Source: Aggregatibacter actinomycetemcomitans (GTDB lineage: Bacteria > Pseudomonadota > Gammaproteobacteria > Enterobacterales > Pasteurellaceae). Taken from it: 64,000 nt of DNA. Position 1 is the first letter of the stretch, and the number at the start of each line of letters is the position of its first letter. The notes beneath the pieces are model-generated. The model was given only the letters and a program-made list of their open reading frames with translations, searched no databases and was not told where the DNA came from. Where the stretch lies: assembly GCF_003130205.1 (NCBI RefSeq), contig NZ_NRDF01000004.1:54734-118733 (forward strand), written 5' to 3'. Both the position numbers and the translations under genes were made by a program. Shown in pieces: positions 49,224 to 58,138 of this stretch.

Positions 49224-50186
49224 ATGGAATTAACACAACGTCAGCAGGCATTAGCCGCGATTGGGGCGTTTACCGCAACAGGTAATCAAGCAGAACTCAA
49301 AACCACCTTAAACCATGCCTTAGATGAAGGTTTAACCGTGACGGAAGCCAAAGATGCGATGGTGCAGCTTTATGCTTATACAGGCTTTCCGCGCAGTTTA
49401 AATGCGCTTTTCACCTTGGCGAAAACGGTGAAGGAACGTCAAGAAAAAGGGTTGAAAACAGAACAAGGCAGAACGGCAACCGCCTTGCCAAAAGGCATGA
49501 ATATGTTGGAAGTCGGCACCAAAACCCAAACGGATTTAGTGGGACAAGCGGTCGACTTATCCGCCCTTTCACCTGATATTGATCGCTATTTAAAAACCCA
49601 TTTATTCGGCGATATTTTCGCAAGCGACCTACTCAACTGGCAAGAACGCGAAATTATTACCATCGGGGCGTTAAATCAATTAAACGTACCAAGCCAACTT
49701 AACGCACATATCGGTATCGGCAAAAAGCACGGTTTGACCGATGCCCAAATTCAAGAAATTCAACAAATTGGAGTACAAAAAGTGTCTGAACCTAGCCAAT
49801 TTCCACTAGGAAAATCTAACGATACGTACGCCCAATATTTCAGCGGTCAAAGCTATTTAGCGCCGCTCTCCACCGAGCAAGTGGGCGTGTATAACGTCAC
49901 TTTTGAGCCAACGGTGCGTAACAATTGGCATATTCATCACGCCACCAAAGGCGGCGGTCAGATTCTGATCGTGACTGCAAGGCGCGGTTATTACCAAGAA
50001 TGGAGCAAACCTGCACGGGAATTAAAAGCGGGCGATGTGGTGAATATTCCGACGAACGTGAAACACTGGCATGGTGCGGCGAAAGATTCGTGGTTTCAAC
50101 ATTTAGCCATTGAAGTACCGGGCGAAGGCATCAGCAACGAGTGGTTAGAACCGGTTTCTGACGAAGAATATTCAAAATTGAAATAA
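49224..50186 (+). CDS. Carboxymuconolactone decarboxylase-like / cupin protein, signal peptide frameshifted
   Basis: Two-domain protein. The N-terminal part (LTQRQQALAAIGAFTATGNQ and LDEGLTVTEAKDAMVQLYAY, repeated in style by LLNWQEREIITIGALNQLNV) is carboxymuconolactone-decarboxylase/AhpD-like. The C-terminal cupin has metal-ligand histidines in NNWHIHHATKGGGQILI and TNVKHWHGAAKDSW. I start at ATG 49224, which has AGAGGA seven bases before. The ancestral start is 49141, but that frame is broken. The precursor was exported; what is now made from 49224 would be cytoplasmic (321 residues incl. Met). Related fusions occur near SDR and NmlR genes. Exact reaction unknown. Confidence 0.7.
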   Translation: MELTQRQQALAAIGAFTATGNQAELKTTLNHALDEGLTVTEAKDAMVQLYAYTGFPRSLNALFTLAKTVKERQEKGLKTEQGRTATALPKGMNMLEVGTKTQTDLVGQAVDLSALSPDIDRYLKTHLFGDIFASDLLNWQEREIITIGALNQLNVPSQLNAHIGIGKKHGLTDAQIQEIQQIGVQKVSEPSQFPLGKSNDTYAQYFSGQSYLAPLSTEQVGVYNVTFEPTVRNNWHIHHATKGGGQILIVTARRGYYQEWSKPARELKAGDVVNIPTNVKHWHGAAKDSWFQHLAIEVPGEGISNEWLEPVSDEEYSKLK

Positions 50187-50221
50187 AGTGCGGTTGGTTC
50201 TCGGCGCGTTTTTATAAAATC

Positions 50222-50290
50222 TGTAGGGTGGGCATTCTTGCCCACCAAAATGTATGGTATGAAATAGTGGGCAGGAATGACTGCCCTACA
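50222..50290. mobile_element. MITE-like 69-bp element
   Basis: Ends TGTAGGGTGGGCATTCTTGC (left) and, inverted, TGTAGGGCAGTCATTCCTGC (right), continuing CCAC in both: about 20 of 24 bases agree. The middle is A+T-rich and non-coding. It sits between the cupin gene and the SDR gene. Size and termini fit a non-autonomous miniature transposon or REP-like palindrome. Confidence 0.6.
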
Positions 50291-50337
50291 AATAATATAA
50301 CGATAGAATAACGACATTCAGACAAGAGGAAAAGAAA

Positions 50338-51087
50338 ATGAACAACATTCAAGGTAAAGTCGTGATTATTACAGGTGCATCATCAGGCATTGGTGAAGCC
50401 ACCGCATACAAATTAGCCGAAAACGGTGCAAAATTGGTGTTAGGCGCGCGTCGTGAAGCGAAGCTGCAAGCCATTGTGGACAACATCAAGGCAAAAGGCG
50501 GCGAAGCGATTTATCGTGTCACCGACGTGGTGAAAGCGGAAGATAACGCCGCATTGGTTGATCTTGCAAAATCGATCTTTGGCAAAGTGGATGCGATTTT
50601 CTTAAACGCGGGCTTAATGCCGAACTCGCCACTTTCTGCCCTGGAAACCAACAATTGGAATGCCATGGTGGACGTGAACATAAAAGGTGTGTTAAACGGT
50701 ATCGCGGCGGTATTACCAACCTTCGAAGCACAAAAATCAGGGCATATCTTGGCGGTGTCTTCCGTGGCGGGTTTGAAAGTATACCCGGGCGCAACGGTTT
50801 ACTGCGGCACCAAATGGGCGGTGAAAGCGATTATGGAAGGTTTGCGTATGGAATCCGCGCAAGCAGGCACCAACGTTCGCACGGCAACTATTTATCCTGC
50901 GGCGGTGCAATCCGAATTGGTGGATCACATCACCAACGAAGATACTTCAAAGGGTTACCGTGAGCTTTACGACACCTTTGAAATCCCTGCCGAACGCGTG
51001 GCAAATGTAGTGGCATTTGCACTTTCACAACCGGAAGATACCAATATCAGTGAGTTTACCTTAGGGCCGACCACGCAGCCTTGGTAA
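50338..51087 (+). CDS. Short-chain dehydrogenase/reductase
   Basis: 249-residue classical SDR. Cofactor site TGASSGIGEA at about residues 12-21, NAG in FLNAGLMPNSPLSALE, catalytic Ser in LAVSSVAGLK and the YxxxK catalytic pair in TVYCGTKWAVKAIME. Basic residues after the second strand (GARREAK) suggest NADP(H) preference. AGAGGA precedes the ATG at 50338. Substrate unknown; its neighbours (cupin protein, NmlR-AdhC) hint at aldehyde or quinone detoxification. Ends before a USS pair (51113-51160). Confidence 0.88.
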   Translation: MNNIQGKVVIITGASSGIGEATAYKLAENGAKLVLGARREAKLQAIVDNIKAKGGEAIYRVTDVVKAEDNAALVDLAKSIFGKVDAIFLNAGLMPNSPLSALETNNWNAMVDVNIKGVLNGIAAVLPTFEAQKSGHILAVSSVAGLKVYPGATVYCGTKWAVKAIMEGLRMESAQAGTNVRTATIYPAAVQSELVDHITNEDTSKGYRELYDTFEIPAERVANVVAFALSQPEDTNISEFTLGPTTQPW

Positions 51088-51109
51088 TCGCTTAAAATAT
51101 CGAAAAAAT

Positions 51110-51160
51110 TAACCGCACTTTAGTAACCTTCATAATGGAGACTCAAAGTGCGGTTTGTTT
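51110..51160. terminator. Paired uptake signals between SDR gene and nmlR
   Basis: ACCGCACTTTAGT at about 51112-51124 and ACTCAAAGTGCGGTTTGTTT at about 51141-51160 form an inverted pair with a T-rich tail. It can end both converging transcripts. Confidence 0.6.
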
Positions 51161-51199
51161 TTGGAGAGTTTTAACATCTCTTTAACTCGCGCCGCACTT

Positions 51200-51607
51200 T
51201 TATTTTGGAATCTCCGGCATCATTTTCGCCACAGCCTGTACAGAACCTAAGGCTTTTGCTTGTTGGTAAAAGGCAACTTTGTATTCCAATAAATTCAAAT
51301 AACGTTTCAATTCCGAAATTTGTTGCTTCACGTTTTGGGTTTGATTTTCAAAGAGGGCGAGACGTTCTTCAATGGTGCCATCGCCAATAGTCGTACATTC
51401 AGCAAAGCGTTTTATATCTCTTAAACTCATGCCTGTGTTTTTTAAACATTGCAGCAGGCTAAGCCATTGTAAATCGTTGTCGGTGAAGCGGCGATTACCG
51501 TGTTCATCTCGCCCAACATTAGGCAATAAGCCTTCTTTATCGTAAAAGCGTAATGTATGGGCTGAAATGCCCATTTTTTGGGCGGTTTGTGCGGTGGTGT
51601 AGCTCAT
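51200..51607 (-). CDS. nmlR: NmlR/AdhR-type MerR regulator
   Basis: 135 residues. MerR winged helix at the N-terminus (TTAQTAQKMGISAHTLRFYD) and dimer helix after residue 75. Cys54 in LQCLKNTGMSL is the single conserved, thiol-reactive cysteine of the NmlR/AdhR group, which senses aldehydes or nitrosative/oxidative stress rather than metals; Cys71 is additional. Divergent from adhC, with a 19-bp-spacer promoter between them that carries an exact dyad. The H. influenzae NmlR-adhC-estD system is the direct precedent. It presumably activates adhC-fghA. Confidence 0.9.
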   Translation of the reverse strand: MSYTTAQTAQKMGISAHTLRFYDKEGLLPNVGRDEHGNRRFTDNDLQWLSLLQCLKNTGMSLRDIKRFAECTTIGDGTIEERLALFENQTQNVKQQISELKRYLNLLEYKVAFYQQAKALGSVQAVAKMMPEIPK

Positions 51608-51644
51608 TTTTTCTCCTTTAAGGCTAAAAATGTGAAAAAAGTGC

Positions 51645-51675
51645 TTGCCTTAGAGTAAGCTCTAAGGTGTAAACT
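51645..51675 (+). promoter_or_regulatory. NmlR-activated promoter of adhC with operator dyad
   Basis: TTGCCT (51645-51650) and TAAACT (51670-51675) are 19 bases apart, the long spacer typical of MerR-type activation. Inside lies the perfect dyad CCTTAGAG-TAAG-CTCTAAGG (51648-51667), close to the AdhR/NmlR consensus CTTAnAG...CTnTAAG. Confidence 0.8.
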
Positions 51676-51745
51676 GCCCGCCATCTTGATGAATCAAGCG
51701 GATTGCGTCAAGTTTATTTTATGAATTATTTATGAAGGAATTACG

Positions 51746-52870
51746 ATGGAAATTAAAAGTATTAAATCTCGTGCCGCAGTGGCGTTTGCGCCAAATCAAC
51801 CGTTACAAATTGTAGAAATTGACGTAGAAATGCCGCGCAAAGGCGAAGTATTAATTCGCAACACGAACACGGGTGTTTGCCATACGGACGCGTTCACCCT
51901 CTCAGGGCAAGATCCTGAAGGCGTATTCCCTGTGGTGCTCGGCCACGAAGGCGCGGGCGTGGTGGTGGCTGTGGGGGAAGGTGTGACCAGCGTGAAAGAA
52001 GGCGATCACGTGATTCCACTTTACACCGCAGAATGTGGCGAATGCGAATTTTGCCGTTCAGGAAAAACCAATTTATGTGTGGCGGTTCGCGATACCCAAG
52101 GCAGGGGCTTAATGCCCGATGGCACCATGCGTTTTTCTTACCAAGGTCAGCCAATTTATCACTACATGGGCTGCTCAACTTTCAGTGAATATTCGGTGGT
52201 GGCCGAAGTGTCTTTAGCCAAAATCAACCCGGAAGCCAACCACGAACACGTTTGTTTGCTCGGTTGTGGCGTGACCACAGGGATCGGCGCGGTGCACAAC
52301 ACGGCGAAGGTGCAAGAAGGCGATTCAGTTGCGGTATTCGGTTTAGGCGCGATTGGTTTGGCGGTGGTGCAAGGCGCTCGTCAAGCGAAAGCAGGTCGCA
52401 TTATTGCCATTGACACCAACCCCGCTAAATTTGAATTGGCAAAACAATTCGGCGCGACCGATTGTTTGAACCCGAACGATTACGATAAACCGATTAAAGA
52501 TGTGTTGTTAGACATCAACAAATGGGGTATCGACCATACCTTTGAATGTATCGGCAACGTGAACGTGATGCGCCAAGCGCTTGAAAGCGCACACCGCGGT
52601 TGGGGTCAGTCCATCATTATCGGCGTAGCAGGTGCGGGGCAGGAAATTTCAACCCGTCCATTCCAATTAGTGACAGGTCGTGTATGGAAAGGCTCGGCAT
52701 TTGGTGGCGTGAAAGGCCGTACTCAGTTGCCAAAAATGGTGGATGATTCCATGAAAGGCGACATTGATTTAAAACCGTTCGTCACGCACACCATGACGCT
52801 GGATCAAATCAACGAAGCGTTCGATCTTATGCACGAAGGCAAATCCATCCGCACCGTGATTCATTACTAA
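51746..52870 (+). CDS. adhC: S-(hydroxymethyl)glutathione dehydrogenase (class III ADH, GSNO reductase)
   Basis: 374-residue zinc-dependent dehydrogenase that oxidises the formaldehyde-glutathione adduct and reduces S-nitrosoglutathione. The catalytic zinc ligands are in [23 protein letters not shown] and later [10 protein letters not shown]. Structural zinc: [18 protein letters not shown] fold: [18 protein letters not shown]. The family-typical [12 protein letters not shown] is present. First gene of the operon with S-formylglutathione hydrolase 30 bases downstream; GSH for it comes from gor. Controlled by divergent NmlR. Confidence 0.96.
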   Translation: MEIKSIKSRAAVAFAPNQPLQIVEIDVEMPRKGEVLIRNTNTGVCHTDAFTLSGQDPEGVFPVVLGHEGAGVVVAVGEGVTSVKEGDHVIPLYTAECGECEFCRSGKTNLCVAVRDTQGRGLMPDGTMRFSYQGQPIYHYMGCSTFSEYSVVAEVSLAKINPEANHEHVCLLGCGVTTGIGAVHNTAKVQEGDSVAVFGLGAIGLAVVQGARQAKAGRIIAIDTNPAKFELAKQFGATDCLNPNDYDKPIKDVLLDINKWGIDHTFECIGNVNVMRQALESAHRGWGQSIIIGVAGAGQEISTRPFQLVTGRVWKGSAFGGVKGRTQLPKMVDDSMKGDIDLKPFVTHTMTLDQINEAFDLMHEGKSIRTVIHY

Positions 52871-52900
52871 GCAGCGCGAAACCAAGAAGAGCGAAACATT

Positions 52901-53731
52901 ATGAAAAAAATTGAACAACACCAAAGTTTTGGTGGCGAGCAGCAAGTTTGGACGCATTTCGCCCAAAGTTTGCAATGTGATATGAAGGTGGCGGTGTTTT
53001 TGCCGCCTAATCCCGAAAATCGACCGCTTGGCGTGATTTATTGGCTTTCCGGTTTAACCTGCACCGAGCAAAATTTCATCACCAAATCAGGCTTTCAGCG
53101 TTATGCTGCAGAGCATCAAGTGATTGTGGTCGCACCTGATACCAGCCCGCGTGGCGAAGAAGTGCCGGACGATGCGGCGTATGATTTAGGACAAGGCGCG
53201 GGATTTTACCTCAATGCGACCCAATCGCCTTGGAACACGCATTATCGTATGTATGATTACATTTTAAACGAACTGCCAAGCCTGATTGAGCAACACTTCG
53301 CAACCAATGGCAAACGCGCCATTATGGGACATTCCATGGGCGGACATGGGGCATTAGTGCTGGCGTTACGCAATCCTGATCGTTATCAAAGCGTATCGGC
53401 GTTTTCCCCGATTCTTGCGCCGAGCCTCGTACCTTGGGGAGAAAAAGCTTTTTCGGCATATTTAGGCGAAGATCGTAAAAAATGGCAGCAATATGATGCC
53501 AACTCACTCATCAAACAAGGTTTTAAACTTAAAGAGATACGGATTGATCAGGGGCTAGACGACGAGTTTTTAGCAACACAATTACGCACCGAAGAGTTTA
53601 TTGAAACCTGCCGTAAGGCCAACCAACCTGTGGACGTACGTTTCCACAAAGGCTACGACCATAGCTATTATTTCATCGCCAGTTTTATTGGGGAACATAT
53701 TGTCTATCATGCGCAATGTTTAGCTGATTAA
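52901..53731 (+). CDS. fghA: S-formylglutathione hydrolase
   Basis: 276-residue alpha/beta hydrolase that releases formate and GSH from the AdhC product (called estD in H. influenzae). Nucleophile Ser in IMGHSMGGHGALVL (GxSxG), catalytic Asp near DQGLDDEFL and His in HKGYDHSYYF. The family N-terminus EQHQSFGGEQQVWTH is present. Thirty bases downstream of adhC, no separate promoter seen. Complete and collinear with family length. Confidence 0.94.
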   Translation: MKKIEQHQSFGGEQQVWTHFAQSLQCDMKVAVFLPPNPENRPLGVIYWLSGLTCTEQNFITKSGFQRYAAEHQVIVVAPDTSPRGEEVPDDAAYDLGQGAGFYLNATQSPWNTHYRMYDYILNELPSLIEQHFATNGKRAIMGHSMGGHGALVLALRNPDRYQSVSAFSPILAPSLVPWGEKAFSAYLGEDRKKWQQYDANSLIKQGFKLKEIRIDQGLDDEFLATQLRTEEFIETCRKANQPVDVRFHKGYDHSYYFIASFIGEHIVYHAQCLAD

Positions 53732-53817
53732 TCAGTTCTAGCGAGGCTAAATTTTCCATCAAAGTGCACTGAAATGAAGCGTCCATATGCCTTGTTATTT
53801 AAATTTAAGGAATTTTA

Positions 53818-54269
53818 ATGAGTCTATTCATGAAAATCATCAAATGACTCATGATTTTCAGCGCAGCGGGCCGGGTATTTTTAAACTATCACCCTGTTTG
53901 GTAGCAAACCTGATGCCGCAAGCTTTGCTAAAATGTAGGCTTTAAAACACGTTGACGGCACTAAATTTAACAATCCGGAAGTAATTCCTGTGCGTACTGC
54001 CACAGAAGAAGAGCCTGCCTCATTGTTCGGTTGGGCATGGAAAATGATCAACCCACCCGCGGGCAAAGATCCAAGTGAACCTTTACCCACGGCGCAGCTC
54101 GACAATAGCCAATGGCAAAACGATTCCGTGGCGTGGGCATTCCACCACCCTACTTAAAACTGGCGATGTAGCGATTACCTTTGTGCCGACCCGTTTAAGT
54201 GGTAGAACGCTTGGCGCAGACAACTCCACCCTTTGGGGCGGTCATTCTAAAAAACGTTTTTTAAAATGA
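53818..54269 (+). pseudogene. Decayed MBL-fold metallo-hydrolase
   Basis: Pieces in different frames: MSLFMKIIK, then LMIFSAAG and LNYHP, then FGSKPDAASFAKM, a TAG, then ALKHVDGTKFNNPEVIPVRT and later LFGWAWKMINPPAGKDPSEP in one long frame (about 53938-54155), and finally TLLKTGDVAITFVPTRLSGR in another. This resembles the NAPE-PLD-like MBL hydrolase family (AFHHS/STLLK...TLWGGH). The metal-binding centre between TLLKTGDVA and VPTRLSG is deleted. There are two frameshifts, one nonsense codon and one internal deletion, so the gene is dead. The family call is from memory. Confidence 0.7.
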
Positions 54270-54307
54270 CCGCACTTTTTTGCTTTTTATGATGGCTGAA
54301 AGGAAGA

Positions 54308-55687
54308 TTAACGTCTGAACATTCCGCCTAACCCGCCAAGTCCACCGCCCATTAAACCTTGCATGCCGCGCATCATTTTCGCCATGCCGCCTTTGCGCAT
54401 TTTCTTCATCATGCGTTGCATTTCGTCGAATTGTTTGAGCAATTTGTTGACATCTTGCACCTGCGTGCCGGAGCCGAGGGCAATACGACGACGACGGGAG
54501 CCTTTGATAATGTCGGGATTGGCGCGTTCTTTTAAGGTCATGGAATTGATGATGGCTTCCAGCTTATTGAACATTTTGTCATCCACTTGATTTTTTACAT
54601 GATCCGGCAGGTTTTTGGCACCCGGTAATTTTTCCAGCATGGACATCATGCCGCCCATTTTCTTCATTTCGCGTAACTGTTCGCGGAAATCTTCCAAGGT
54701 AAAATCGTCGCCTTTCTTGAATTTTTGCGCCATTTTTTCCGCTTTTTCGCGGTCAACGGAACGTTCTAAATCTTCAATTAAGGAAAGCACGTCCCCCATG
54801 CCGAGAATGCGTGATGCCACGCGATCGGGATGGAAAGGCTCCAATGCATCGGTTTTTTCGCCCACGCCAAGGAATTTAATCGGTTTGCCGGTAATTTGAC
54901 GAATGGATAACGCCGCCCCGCCGCGCGCATCGCCATCCACTTTGGTGAGAATCACGCCGGTCAGCGGGAGCGCTTCATTAAAGGCTTTTGCCGTATTCGC
55001 CGCATCCTGACCGGTCATGGCATCCACGGTGAACAGGGTTTCGACAGGGTTTAACACCACATGAACCTGTTTGATTTCGTCCATCATTTCGCCGTCAACG
55101 TGCAAGCGACCCGCCGTATCCACGATCAGCACATCGTAGAATTTCAGTTTGGCCTCCGCCAATGCCGCTTTGGCAATATCCACCGGATTTTGTTTAACAT
55201 CGGACGGGAAGAAATCGGCATTGACCGCTTGAGCAAGGGTTTCCAATTGCTTGATTGCCGCCGGGCGATACACGTCGGCAGAGACCACCAGCACTTTTTT
55301 CTTGTGGCGTTCGCGCAGGAATTTCGCCAGTTTCCCCACGCTGGTGGTTTTCCCCGCCCCTTGCAAACCCGCCATTAAAATCACCGCCGGCGGTTGCGTG
55401 GCTAAATTCAGGCTTTCGTTGGCTTCGCCCATCGCCGCTTCCAGTTCGGCTTGTACGATTTTGACGAACTCCTGCCCCGGCGTGAGGCTTTTGTTGACTT
55501 CAACGCCGATGGCGCGTTCTTTCACTTTATTAATAAAATCACGCACCACCGGAAGCGCCACATCGGCCTCCAGCAACGCCATGCGTACTTCGCGTAAGGT
55601 GTCTTTAATATTATCTTCGGTTAAACGCCCGCGTCCGCTAATGTTGCGCAGGGTTTTGGAAAGACGATCGGATAAATTTTCAAACAT
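54308..55687 (-). CDS. ffh: Signal recognition particle protein Ffh
   Basis: 459 residues; co-translational targeting GTPase that binds 4.5S RNA (not in this window). N domain MFENLSDRLSKTLRNISGRG. GTPase G1 LQGAGKTTSVGKLA, G3 DTAGRLHVD and G4 TKVDGDARGGAA. The M domain has the 4.5S-binding SRRRRIALGSGTQVQDVN and a Met-rich tail (MMKKMRKGGMAKMMRGMQ). It is divergent from ypjD, as in E. coli. An intergenic USS pair lies downstream. Confidence 0.97.
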   Translation of the reverse strand: MFENLSDRLSKTLRNISGRGRLTEDNIKDTLREVRMALLEADVALPVVRDFINKVKERAIGVEVNKSLTPGQEFVKIVQAELEAAMGEANESLNLATQPPAVILMAGLQGAGKTTSVGKLAKFLRERHKKKVLVVSADVYRPAAIKQLETLAQAVNADFFPSDVKQNPVDIAKAALAEAKLKFYDVLIVDTAGRLHVDGEMMDEIKQVHVVLNPVETLFTVDAMTGQDAANTAKAFNEALPLTGVILTKVDGDARGGAALSIRQITGKPIKFLGVGEKTDALEPFHPDRVASRILGMGDVLSLIEDLERSVDREKAEKMAQKFKKGDDFTLEDFREQLREMKKMGGMMSMLEKLPGAKNLPDHVKNQVDDKMFNKLEAIINSMTLKERANPDIIKGSRRRRIALGSGTQVQDVNKLLKQFDEMQRMMKKMRKGGMAKMMRGMQGLMGGGLGGLGGMFRR

Positions 55688-55840
55688 AATATTGCCTGTG
55701 GTTAAATCGGAAAGAGGTTATCGGTAAAATGCCGTTCATTATACTGAAATTCGGCGCGTTTTCACCCTTGAAATAAAGTGATGGCGATTTTAACCCGATA
55801 TAGCTAGAATAAAACGCCAACGAAACATGGGATAATATTT

Positions 55841-56632
55841 ATGTGGATTGCTGTTTTATCAATTATTTTTTATTTAATCAGCGTGTTGTTTATCACGCCG
55901 ATGTTATTAACCTCGCAGGTCAATGGCGGGCAAACCCAACCTAAAAAAACACCGTTTTTTCTGACCGCACTTTTTGCCATTATTTGCCATGTTTTCACCA
56001 CGTTGCCGTTGCTTAATGATTTAGCAAACGGGCAAACTTTCACCCTGATGGAAATGGCGTCATTGATGAGCGTGATTATCGCCTCGTTAGCCACACTTGC
56101 CATGTTGCGGGTAAACAGCATGTGGTTTGTGTTGCCTATCGTGTATTGTTTTTCCATGGTTAATCTGGTTTACGCCACCTTTATTCCAAGCCATATTATT
56201 CAACTGTTGAATCAAAACGGTTCCATGTTATTTCATATCGGCTTGTCTATTTTTGCTTATGCGGTGTGTTGTATTGCCACGCTATACGCCATTCAACTGG
56301 GCTGGATTGACCGTCGCTTAAAAGCCAAAAAAATGCACTTTTCGCCGATGGTGCCGCCATTGATGACGGTGGAACGCCATTTTTTTCGTTTACTGGTGAG
56401 CGGTGAAATATTGCTGACGCTGACCTTGATTTCCGGTTCCTACCATTTGATGCACGCCATGACACCTGACAACCTGCAAGGGGGATTTTCATTACTTGGC
56501 TGGATCGTGTTCGGCATTGCGATTCTGGGGCATAAGAAATACCGCTGGCGTGGGAAAAAGATGATTATTTATGCAATTTCGGGTATGATTTTGCTCACGA
56601 TTGCTTACTTCGGTAGCCGATTGATTGTGTAA
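55841..56632 (+). CDS. ypjD: Cytochrome c assembly-type inner membrane protein (YpjD)
   Basis: 263 residues, about eight hydrophobic segments (IAVLSIIFYLISVLFITPML, SLMSVIIASLATLAMLRVNS, LFHIGLSIFAYAVCCIATLY, GMILLTIAYFGSRLIV). It belongs to the CcsA/YpjD family, in E. coli next to ffh and yfjD. Called CorE in older literature with a claimed cobalt/magnesium role. The heme-binding histidine of true CcsA is not obvious. Function unproven. Confidence 0.85.
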   Translation: MWIAVLSIIFYLISVLFITPMLLTSQVNGGQTQPKKTPFFLTALFAIICHVFTTLPLLNDLANGQTFTLMEMASLMSVIIASLATLAMLRVNSMWFVLPIVYCFSMVNLVYATFIPSHIIQLLNQNGSMLFHIGLSIFAYAVCCIATLYAIQLGWIDRRLKAKKMHFSPMVPPLMTVERHFFRLLVSGEILLTLTLISGSYHLMHAMTPDNLQGGFSLLGWIVFGIAILGHKKYRWRGKKMIIYAISGMILLTIAYFGSRLIV

Positions 56633-56706
56633 AATCAAAGGATGAGAGAAAAGTGCGGTGAGTTTTTCCCGCATTTTTTATTTTCAATTAATGCAAGGAT
56701 TTCCCA

Positions 56707-57969
56707 TTGGACAGTATTCCCCTTAGTACGTTATTTATCATTTTAATTGTGTGTTTGGTGCTTTCCGCCTATTTTTCCGGTTCCGAAACCGGGCTGCTTT
56801 CTCTAAACAAATACCGCCTGCGCTTCTTATCCGAGCAAGGAAATAAAGGCGCGCAAAAAGCGGAAAAACTGTTGACCAAACCGGATAACCTATTAAGTTT
56901 TATCCTTATTTTCAATAATCTTGTTAATGTCTGTGCTTCCGCCATCGCCACCGTGATCGGAATACGTTTATACGGCGATGCAGGCGTGGCGATTGCCACC
57001 GGGCTACTGACCTTTGTCATGCTGATTTTCTCCGAAATTTTTCCGAAAACTGTGGCGGCAATGCACCCGGAAAAAGTGGGCTTGACCACCAGCCATTTAT
57101 TAACCCCGCTGATCAAAATCTTTTCTCCGTTAGCTTGGGTCATGAACCTATTCACCAAAACCTTAATGCGTTTGGTGGGCTTAAAACCGGCGCTGAAAAA
57201 ACAGGTTATCAGCCGTGAAGAATTACGCAGTATCGTAAGCGAAGCGGGCGAAGCCACGCCGGACGAGCAACATCCGCAAATGCTGCTGTCTATTTTGGAT
57301 ATGGATACCGTCACCGTGGACGACATTATGGTACCGCGCAATGAAATCGGCAGTATTGATATTGATGATGATTGGAAGGCGATTATGCGCCAGCTCAACC
57401 ATGCGGCGCACAACCGCGTGGTGTTATACAAAGGCAGCATGGACGAAAATATACTCGGTATATTGCGGGTGCGCGAAGCCTTCCGTTTATTATTGGAAAA
57501 AAATGAGTTCACCAAAGAAACGCTGATCCGTGCCGCCGACGAAGTGTATTTTATTCCAGAAGGGACGCCGTTAAAAGCGCAATTGGCGAATTTCCGCCAA
57601 CGTAAAGAACGTATCGGTTTAGTGGTGGACGAATATGGTGATATTAAAGGCTTGGTGACACTGGAAGACATTTTGGAAGAAATCGTGGGCGAATTTACCA
57701 CTTCCAACACACCGACCATTGATGAAGAGGTTACCCAACAATCGGACGGTTCCATTATTATTGATGGTTCTGCTAATTTACGCGACTTAAATAAAATGTT
57801 CCACTGGAATTTGGATACGGATGAGGCTCGCACATTTAACGGTTTGATTTTAGAGCATTTGGAAGAAATTCCACACGAAGGTACAATCTGTGAACTTAAT
57901 GGCTTGCAGGTTACCGTGTTGGAAGTGAGTGAGAATATGATTAAGCGGGCGAGGGTCATTAAATTATAA
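56707..57969 (+). CDS. yfjD: HlyC/CorC family transporter (YfjD/CorB-like)
   Basis: 420 residues: DUF21/CNNM membrane domain (LFIILIVCLVLSAYFSGSET, ILIFNNLVNVCASAIATVIG, GLLTFVMLIFSEIFPKTVAA), a CBS pair (DIMVPRNEIGSIDIDDDWKA, LVVDEYGDIKGLVTLEDILE) and a C-terminal CorC_HlyC domain. Translation starts with TTG at 56707: AAGGA lies 7 bases before it, and E. coli YfjD starts at the same place. It probably limits magnesium/cobalt efflux; exact transport role unknown. Closely linked to ypjD, as in E. coli. Confidence 0.92.
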   Translation: MDSIPLSTLFIILIVCLVLSAYFSGSETGLLSLNKYRLRFLSEQGNKGAQKAEKLLTKPDNLLSFILIFNNLVNVCASAIATVIGIRLYGDAGVAIATGLLTFVMLIFSEIFPKTVAAMHPEKVGLTTSHLLTPLIKIFSPLAWVMNLFTKTLMRLVGLKPALKKQVISREELRSIVSEAGEATPDEQHPQMLLSILDMDTVTVDDIMVPRNEIGSIDIDDDWKAIMRQLNHAAHNRVVLYKGSMDENILGILRVREAFRLLLEKNEFTKETLIRAADEVYFIPEGTPLKAQLANFRQRKERIGLVVDEYGDIKGLVTLEDILEEIVGEFTTSNTPTIDEEVTQQSDGSIIIDGSANLRDLNKMFHWNLDTDEARTFNGLILEHLEEIPHEGTICELNGLQVTVLEVSENMIKRARVIKL

Positions 57970-58052
57970 TAATTTGTGTTTACGTAATCTGAAACGATGA
58001 AGTATTCTTATCGCTTTTTGTTTTAAAAATAAGCACAGATTTTTACAATAAA

Positions 58053-58067
58053 TGAGATTGATTATCA
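58053..58067 (+). promoter_or_regulatory. Fur box in the exbB promoter
   Basis: TGAGATTGATTATCA matches TGATAATnATTATCA at 12 of 14 defined positions, with a perfect right half. It overlaps TTGATT (58058-58063), which pairs with TATGAT (58081-58086) at 17 bases, a credible sigma-70 promoter, so Fur-Fe would block exbB-exbD-tonB. Confidence 0.65.
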
Positions 58068-58138
58068 GTTGTGGAAGGGGTATGATCTGCCCCCTCTCTC
58101 TACTATTTAAGCAGATCACATTTAAAAAGGAAAAGCAA

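Noticed and set aside
56769..57959. Long minus-strand open frame (396 codons) opposite yfjD
   Set aside because: It mirrors the yfjD frame with no family motifs, and is rich in Ser/Ile as expected of an antisense shadow.
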